Assembly (NCBI RefSeq): GCF_007992435.1 | Contig: NZ_BKAG01000030.1 | Coordinates: forward strand, 22,741-86,740 | Reading direction: 5' to 3' | Origin: Prosthecobacter gellanilyticus | Lineage (GTDB): Bacteria; Verrucomicrobiota; Verrucomicrobiia; Verrucomicrobiales; Verrucomicrobiaceae | DNA length: 64,000 nucleotides | Shown: positions 59,613 to 64,000 of the stretch, one piece after another | How the letters are laid out: every line of letters starts with the position of its first letter | Numbering within the stretch: position 1 is the first letter of the stretch | Translations under genes and position numbers: made by a program | The notes under the pieces: generated by a model | The model's input: only the letters and a program-made list of their open reading frames with translations | Told to the model about the DNA's origin: nothing | Databases searched by the model: none

Positions 59613-60104
59613 TCAGCCATCGCCGAGCTTCAGGTCTGTCCTGGCTGTTTGCTGCTTGAGCCGGCTGAGTAGCTTTTGGCCGCGGAGATGAGTGGAATCA
59701 AGGTGTTCGGTGTGTCCAGATCTTGGCCAGCTTTCATCCGTGGCGAAGTCGTGGATGATCAGGAGGGTCCGGGGTTCCGAAGCGAGGGCCATGCCGACCA
59801 GATCGTCTGCTGTGATCAGGGTGAAGGAGCTCTGTGTGATCCGGTCGCTGATGGCTGTGCTGTGGAAGTAGGTGGTGGGAACACGGGTCTGGCCGCCGCT
59901 GCGAACCTGATAATACAGTGGCTGGGCCACTTCCTGAAACGAGGCGGTCAAGATCACGATTTCGGCGTCGTAAACGGGAGCTGGAAGGGTGCAGAGCTTT
60001 ACTTTTCCATCGGCGAGATTGCTGACGAAGTGGACGGCATCCCGGAGGAAGTATCCGAGCACGATCAACCCAAGGGCCCATGCGATGAAGCGGACTTTTT
60101 TCAT
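59613..60104 (-). CDS. Anchored protein, function unknown
   Basis: A 163-residue protein with one N-terminal membrane segment (VRFIAWALGLIVLGYFLRDA) and a soluble domain (DAEIVILTASFQEVAQPLYY; FTLITADDLVGMALASEPRT; LLIIHDFATDESWPRSG). ATG 60104 (MKKVRF) starts a natural signal anchor; an ATG at 60128 adds eight residues. Its stop abuts a family A REP-like hairpin (59584-59612), which may act as its 3' end. No family recognised. Confidence 0.55.
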   Translation of the reverse strand: MKKVRFIAWALGLIVLGYFLRDAVHFVSNLADGKVKLCTLPAPVYDAEIVILTASFQEVAQPLYYQVRSGGQTRVPTTYFHSTAISDRITQSSFTLITADDLVGMALASEPRTLLIIHDFATDESWPRSGHTEHLDSTHLRGQKLLSRLKQQTARTDLKLGDG

Positions 60105-60201
60105 TTGGCGCGGAGGTGGATGATGCATTGGCGGGTTGTTCTGTCAGCAGGTTTATCTTTGGCTGAGATGCGGCCTTGAAGGGAACAGCGGACGGTGAAC
60201 T

Positions 60202-60921
60202 ATGCATGTCTTCCAAGCTATGCATGCCTCGGTCATCCGTCTTTTTGAATACACGCGGTCACGGGTGACGGAGCGGGACATCCTGGACTTTTCCCCGGGG
60301 GATCCGGGGTATCCGGACTATGTGAAGATGTGGACGGAGATCTGGCGCTCGGGGGGGATCCCGCAGGAGACGGAGTTTGATCTGTCAGAGGTGATCGGTC
60401 TCACGGGCTGGGCAAGGCCGGAGGCATGGGGGGAGCCGGAGCGGTTTCGGCGGTATCGCCGGTTCACGAGCGCGGTGGGTGTGGCGCTGCTGCACCAGGG
60501 GAATGACAGTGACAGTGTGCGCCCGGCAAACTATCTGGCGCGGGATCTGGTGGTGGATCTGGATGAGAGGTGTGGTGAGCACCTGGCGCTGCTGAGGGCT
60601 GTGGCGGAGAGCACGCGCACGGTGCTGAACGCGACGAATGTGGAGGTGGAGTTTCCCTATTTCACGTTTGCCATGATGATCCTGGCGCAACGGGCGCTGG
60701 ACTGGAGCGGCTCTGAGCGGGCGGCGGCGCAGCTGATGGAGGATGAGGGCGCGGTGAGGGCGAACACGGCGCTGAACTGGCTGGTTTGTGATGACCGCTT
60801 TTTGTTAGGCCTGAGCGTTCACGGTCAACTCCGCGGGGACTGGATCTCGCTGGCACGGGGACTGCGGAATCCTACGCGGCATGAGGAGACGCAGCTGGTG
60901 ATGGAGGCGATGTCTGGGTAG
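60202..60921 (+). CDS. Soluble protein, function unknown
   Basis: A 239-residue soluble protein without signal peptide or recognised motif: FPYFTFAMMILAQRALDWSG, HLALLRAVAESTRTVLNATN and FTSAVGVALLHQGNDSDSVR suggest an alpha-helical fold. ATG 60202 could be replaced by ATG 60220. A TTTTTGTTAGGC motif, elsewhere intergenic, falls inside its coding sequence at 60799-60810. The gene ends at a GGTGAAC microsatellite. No family recognised. Confidence 0.55.
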   Translation: MHVFQAMHASVIRLFEYTRSRVTERDILDFSPGDPGYPDYVKMWTEIWRSGGIPQETEFDLSEVIGLTGWARPEAWGEPERFRRYRRFTSAVGVALLHQGNDSDSVRPANYLARDLVVDLDERCGEHLALLRAVAESTRTVLNATNVEVEFPYFTFAMMILAQRALDWSGSERAAAQLMEDEGAVRANTALNWLVCDDRFLLGLSVHGQLRGDWISLARGLRNPTRHEETQLVMEAMSG

Positions 60922-60957
60922 CGGTGAACGGTGAACGGTGAACGGTGCTTCTTTTTG

Positions 60958-61032
60958 ACACCGCAGAGGTGAGAAGACCGCAGAGAATACCTTCAGATGG
61001 ATTTCTCTGCGGTCTTCCAATCTCTGCGGTGT
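60958..61032. repeat. 75-bp palindromic repeat, copy 2
   Basis: Same nested arms as copy 1, with one base change in the loop (TTCAGATGG instead of TTCCGATGG). Followed by TGATATGCCTGG, shared with copy 3, then GTTAGGC and a family B hairpin. Confidence 0.85.
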
Positions 61033-61110
61033 GATATGCCTGGGGGGATCACCATGCTATTTTTGCATCTCTTTTTGTTAGGCGCGATGGTGCGGGGGGA
61101 TTTCCGGGAG

Positions 61111-61140
61111 GAACGAGTTGGAAAACTCGTTTTACGTTGG
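61111..61140. repeat. REP-like hairpin, family B
   Basis: GAACGAGTT and AACTCGTT form a hairpin; on the minus strand the 5' flank reads CCAACGTAA in place of the GTAG found in other copies. Other copies: 62679-62710, 62917-62950, 63077-63110. Confidence 0.7.
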
Positions 61141-61240
61141 GGCGGCGCAGCATCCTTGGGGGGCAAGGGTGCTGCGCCGCTGATCCGACGAAGGCTCATT
61201 CCGGAGGCGGTGAGGCCGCGCCGGGTGGTGCTGGATGATT

Positions 61241-62323
61241 TTACTTTTTGCCCTTGGCCGCTGGGGGCGCTGGGGGTGGTGCCTTGCCGATGCTGGACTT
61301 GGCGGCGGCGCTGGTCATCTCCGCTTTCTGGGCGTTGGTGATGGTGCCGTTGGCACGCAGTTGGTTAGCCAGCTGGCTGATGCCGCTGACATACTGGCCG
61401 TGGTTCTTGGCATTGAGCGCGAGGGCGTTCACGAGGTCCTGGATGGTGCGGCCTTCGCTGTCGGTGGTGTTGTCAATGGAGGTGGTGCCGGGCTCGGTGC
61501 CGTTGACGTCCACTTTAGGGCGGGTGTCTGAATTGGGGACTTCATCGAGGTCGTCCGGGATGCCATCGCCATCCGAGTCCACGGTGTCGGCCTCGAAGTT
61601 GACACGGGCCACGGACCCGTCTGTGAGGGTGATGGTGAAGCCATCAAGCCTGCCGGTGAAGCCGTCTGCCCAGGCAGTGGCGGTCTGCAGGGAGAAGGTG
61701 AGGATTTGCTGCGTGGCGCGGGCCTGCCCGGAGAGGGCGGGCTGGGAGATGAAGGTGGCGAGGTTGGGGTCGGTGTAGCTGCCGAAGGTGGCACCGGGGG
61801 CGCCGGCGGTGGATTCGTAGAAGCGTAATTGGTTCGTCACGCCATTGGAGGACCAGAGGTTCCAGGTGTTCGCGGGATCCACGAGGTTGGCGGAGAAGTA
61901 GGGCTCGGAACCGTAGCGGTCACCATACCAGGCGGGGGTGGAGACGTCACCGGCGTAGGGCTTGGTGTAGATGACGAGAGCCCAGTCGTAAGGGGTGACG
62001 CTGTGGAGGGCGCCGGTCTTGGTGTAGTAGCTGATGCTGCTGACCTCTCCGACGGTGACGGGGCGGCCAAACAGGGACTCGGCGCTGAAGTAGGCATCAG
62101 TCTTGCCGGTGCCATCTGAAGCGATGCTGGACCTGTTAAAGGCGGGTGCGTAGTCTCCGGGAACGCCGACGACGTTGTTGGCATCAAAGACGCCGACGGA
62201 GGTGGGTGTGACGGTGTAGGTGGTGGTGGCGGCGCTGGCGAGGCCCGCTGTGCCAGCGAGGACGAGAGCGGCCAGTGCTGCGAGGCGGCGCGGTGGCGGC
62301 GAGGAGTGAAGAATGGTTTTCAT
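61241..62323 (-). CDS. Secreted protein with Ca-binding type thrombospondin-3-like repeat
   Basis: A 360-residue secreted protein with signal peptide LAALAALVLAGTAGLASAAT and a beta-rich region (SISYYTKTGALHSVTPYDWA; YDWALVIYTKPYAGDVSTPA). A thrombospondin type-3-like, probably calcium-binding segment DSDGDGIPDDLDEVPNSDT follows, then a helical part (TIQDLVNALALNAKNHGQYV) and a Lys/Pro/Ala tail. No PEP-CTERM sorting motif is visible. It resembles surface or exported proteins common in Verrucomicrobiota. ATG 62323 begins a good signal peptide; no Shine-Dalgarno. Function unknown. Confidence 0.7.
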   Translation of the reverse strand: MKTILHSSPPPRRLAALAALVLAGTAGLASAATTTYTVTPTSVGVFDANNVVGVPGDYAPAFNRSSIASDGTGKTDAYFSAESLFGRPVTVGEVSSISYYTKTGALHSVTPYDWALVIYTKPYAGDVSTPAWYGDRYGSEPYFSANLVDPANTWNLWSSNGVTNQLRFYESTAGAPGATFGSYTDPNLATFISQPALSGQARATQQILTFSLQTATAWADGFTGRLDGFTITLTDGSVARVNFEADTVDSDGDGIPDDLDEVPNSDTRPKVDVNGTEPGTTSIDNTTDSEGRTIQDLVNALALNAKNHGQYVSGISQLANQLRANGTITNAQKAEMTSAAAKSSIGKAPPPAPPAAKGKK

Positions 62324-62678
62324 GGGGGGTGTTGGGTCAGGGGGTTACATCCGACAAACGTGGCTGGTGAGGATGCCGGTGGGTCATTCGCCATCCTGAG
62401 CATCGAGTGCGGGAGAGGCCGGACATTTGCAGGGGTGCCGAAGAGGGGGCTCTCAGGGGGAACTCTGATGAAGCACGTGGACGCCGAGGCGAGCGGGAGC
62501 GCCAGCCATGGGGGCGCAAGAAGCCTTTGCCTCCTCAGCAGGTGGCAGGAGATGGCCAATCTGGACGTTGGACGTGAGGCGGAGCTAACAAACTTTGCTC
62601 ATTTTAATGATCTCTCTCGGATGCGGGTGCCAGGCGCTTCCTCTGTGCGGCTGAAGGGCTCCGGGAGATTTCGACCAG

Positions 62679-62710
62679 GAACGGGTTGGAAGACCCGTTC
62701 TACTTTCCGT
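62679..62710. repeat. REP-like hairpin, family B
   Basis: GAACGGGTTGGAAGACCCGTTC forms an 8-bp hairpin; it continues TACTTTCCGT. Read on the minus strand this is GGAAA-GTAG followed by the hairpin, the 5' GTAG layout of REP elements. Confidence 0.75.
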
Positions 62711-62762
62711 GGCCAGGCGCCGAGGTCGGCGGTGTGGGGTGGATCGTTGTTCTCTTTTTTTT

Positions 62763-62841
62763 ACACCGCAGAGGTGTGAAGACCGCAGAGAATACTTTTC
62801 TCGGGATGGATTTCTCTGCGGTCTTCTAAACTCTGCGGTGT
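62763..62841. repeat. 79-bp palindromic repeat, copy 3
   Basis: Same nested arms as copies 1 and 2 with a 4-bp longer loop (CTTTTCTCGGGATGG) and two compensated or neutral changes near the outer arm (GTGTGAAGACC; CTTCTAAACTCTG). Confidence 0.85.
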
Positions 62842-62916
62842 GATATGCCTGGGGGATCACAACGCTCTTTTACTGCCTTTTGTTAGGCGAGAGGGTGCGG
62901 GGGATATTTCGACCAG

Positions 62917-62950
62917 GAACGGGTTGGAAAACCCGTTCTACTTTCCGTGG
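62917..62950. repeat. REP-like hairpin, family B
   Basis: GAACGGGTT and AACCCGTTC form a 9-bp hairpin, followed by TACTTTCCGTGG. Minus-strand flank GTAG. Preceded by TTTCGACCAG, as are the copies at 62679 and 63077. Confidence 0.8.
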
Positions 62951-63076
62951 CCAGGCGCGGGACAGGAGATCGGCTGAAGCCTGGACTCCAACGTGAGCTG
63001 GCGCAGGCCTGGGTGACCACGAGGGAATTTGCATCCCTTTTGGTTAGGCGAGAGTGCGCGGGGAGATTTCGACCAG

Positions 63077-63110
63077 GAACGAGTTGGAAAACTCGTTTTA
63101 CGTCGGGGGT
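63077..63110. repeat. REP-like hairpin, family B
   Basis: GAACGAGTT and AACTCGTT form the hairpin: both arms changed together relative to the GGGT/ACCC copies, a compensatory change supporting selection on structure. The minus-strand flank is GTAA. Confidence 0.75.
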
Positions 63111-63230
63111 CCACGCGCCCCGCCTCACTTTTTTTCCGACTTTCATGCCTGGCGTTGGATGGTCGGCATGGGGTGTTCGAATGGCGCGCCTTCATGGCCT
63201 GGCGGCCCTTGCCTGTGCTGCACGGTTCAG

Positions 63231-63719
63231 TCAGGCCTGGGCTTTCAGGGGCGGGGCGGTGTCCCGGAAGGTGGAGGTGAGGCGGGGGTGGAGAATGTTG
63301 GGCGCGGGCTGGTCGAGATCGCGCTGATGCTCGCCGGGGGTTTTCCAGAAGCGCACGCCGGCCACGGGCTGGTGGCTGGAGTCCATCCACTCACGGGTGG
63401 CATTCTGGTAGGTGACCTGGATGGGGGCGGGATCCTGGGTGAAGGCGAGGACGGCCTGGCCGTTGTGCGGGCGCTCGTGAGCGGCGTGGTGACCGGGCGG
63501 CAGGGGGGCATCATCCCCGGGAAAGGCGGGGGTCCAGTATGGCGGCGCGGTCTCGAGTTCGAGCAGGCGGGTGGTGTGGATGTCAAACCAGAGGCTGGGG
63601 CTGACGTAGGTGCCGCGTGCGAGGGTGCCCTCATGGCAGAACCAGACGGAATCTCCACGGAAAGGAAGCTCACCGAGCTGAGTGATCCGCCAGAAGCTAT
63701 GCTTTCCTCCTAATTCCAT
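63231..63719 (-). CDS. Hypothetical soluble protein
   Basis: A 162-residue protein without signal peptide: MELGGKHSFWRITQLGELPF, GTYVSPSLWFDIHTTRLLEL, APIQVTYQNATREWMDSSHQ. Composition is protein-like, with several Trp and Tyr residues, and no family is recognised. ATG 63719 is preceded on its strand by an A/T-rich region containing an inverted repeat TTACG/CGTAA (63763-63776). The C-terminus ends close to the repeat cluster. Confidence 0.5.
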   Translation of the reverse strand: MELGGKHSFWRITQLGELPFRGDSVWFCHEGTLARGTYVSPSLWFDIHTTRLLELETAPPYWTPAFPGDDAPLPPGHHAAHERPHNGQAVLAFTQDPAPIQVTYQNATREWMDSSHQPVAGVRFWKTPGEHQRDLDQPAPNILHPRLTSTFRDTAPPLKAQA

Positions 63720-64000
63720 TCTTGAGTTATAATGTAGCGCTATCCGCCACGCAAGTGAATTTTTACGATTACGTAAGAATGGGGTCGGGCATTTCCAGCC
63801 TGCTGGTGTTGGCGAGCTGGACTTAGTGAGGCTTAGGAAGGAGAGGCCCCTGGGGGTGAGGGGTCCCAGGCGATCGGTGTTTCTGCTCAGGGACGCTCCC
63901 TTCCCTGCCTTTCAGCCAGGATCCTGCCGGCCGGATGTATCGTTCATCTGGCGATCTGCGCTATGCGGATCTCTTGGTCATTTGTCTGATTGCCCCGGTT
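63720..64000. other. Window-edge region, no gene seen
   Basis: About 280 bp without a supported gene. It holds TATAAT at about 63728-63734 (plus strand) and a short inverted repeat at 63763-63776. It may carry the promoter of the minus-strand gene starting at 63719. Confidence 0.4.

Larger units (their letters stand above)
60922..61240. other. Intergenic composite repeat, no gene supported
   Basis: Holds three GGTGAAC units (about 60921-60947), palindrome copy 2 (60958-61032), the motif TTTTTGTTAGGC (to 61083) and a family B REP-like hairpin (61111-61140). The same order recurs at 62763-62950, so the whole about 185-bp block is a composite repeat. Confidence 0.6.
62324..63230. other. Repeat-rich intergenic region, about 900 bp, no gene supported
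   Basis: Contains palindrome copy 3 (62763-62841), three family B hairpins (62679-62710, 62917-62950, 63077-63110), GTTAGGC at 62882-62888 and 63043-63049, and a block shared three times (GGGGGAT/GGGAGAT then TTTCGACCAGGAACG). Open frames here run through repeats and look spurious. Confidence 0.6.

Noticed and set aside
61829..62119. Plus-strand open frame rich in Gly/Val
   Set aside because: Antisense to the secreted thrombospondin-3-like protein gene.

Overview
The window looks like a Verrucomicrobiota chromosome, probably near Prosthecobacter/Verrucomicrobium. This is inferred from the protein families (a DUF6794-type protein, a secretin/TonB-like STN protein, many small signal-peptide proteins), scarce Shine-Dalgarno sequences and repeat-rich G+C-rich intergenic DNA. 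No rRNA, tRNA, CRISPR array, insertion sequence or integrase gene was recognised.

Layout. (1) 1-2.7 kb, minus strand: a heavy-metal RND efflux module (adaptor cut by the window edge, TolC-like channel, small Cys/His-rich secreted protein). (2) 2.8-35.3 kb: a mosaic element, visibly more AT-rich than its flanks over its cargo. Its backbone is a CHC2-Toprim primase, a replication-relaxation protein, an ArdC antirestriction protein, a VirD4/TraD-like coupling ATPase, a ribbon-helix-helix regulator, a Rep-like protein, ParA, ParB and a NYN nuclease. Three copies of an 18-bp palindrome around parA/parB are strong candidates for its centromere. (3) Three cargo modules sit in that backbone. A seven-gene tightly packed cluster at 4.4-12.3 kb (PEP-synthase-like dikinase, FAD monooxygenase, KAS III-like enzyme, alpha/beta hydrolase, BtaA/DUF3419-like aminocarboxypropyl transferase, two membrane proteins) looks like an uncharacterised lipid or metabolite pathway. 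A two-gene unit at 13.2-16.7 kb has one phospholipase-D-like protein. A six-gene locus at 19.4-30.2 kb is the best candidate for an undescribed defence system: DUF4007 protein, 1143-residue ATPase, DndC-like PP-loop/Fe-S sulfurtransferase, a kinase with two GHKL domains, a receiver protein with a large insertion and C-terminal extension, and a convergent DndA/IscS-like cysteine desulfurase.

(4) 35.8-38.6 kb: a 955-residue membrane-anchored propeller-like protein. (5) 38.8-45.5 kb, plus strand: a second metal efflux module (Cys-rich protein, TolC, unusually short adaptor, CzcA-like pump, Cys-tailed secreted protein, HXXEE membrane protein), a mirror image of the left-hand one. (6) 45.7-48.6 kb: one secreted protein followed by five tandem diverged copies of another secreted protein family. 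(7) 48.8-54.7 kb: a small membrane protein, a KAP-type P-loop NTPase with membrane segments, and a DUF4118-GAF sensor kinase. (8) 55-63.7 kb: mostly small lineage-specific genes separated by dispersed palindromic repeats: three copies of a 75-79 bp hairpin, two families of REP-like hairpins with a GTRG-type flank, and heptanucleotide microsatellites.

How the parts fit: Rep/ParA/ParB and the palindromes would replicate and hold the element; ArdC and the coupling ATPase would serve transfer; the cargo modules would benefit the host or protect the element. All functions are inferred by reading the sequence; no database search was run.
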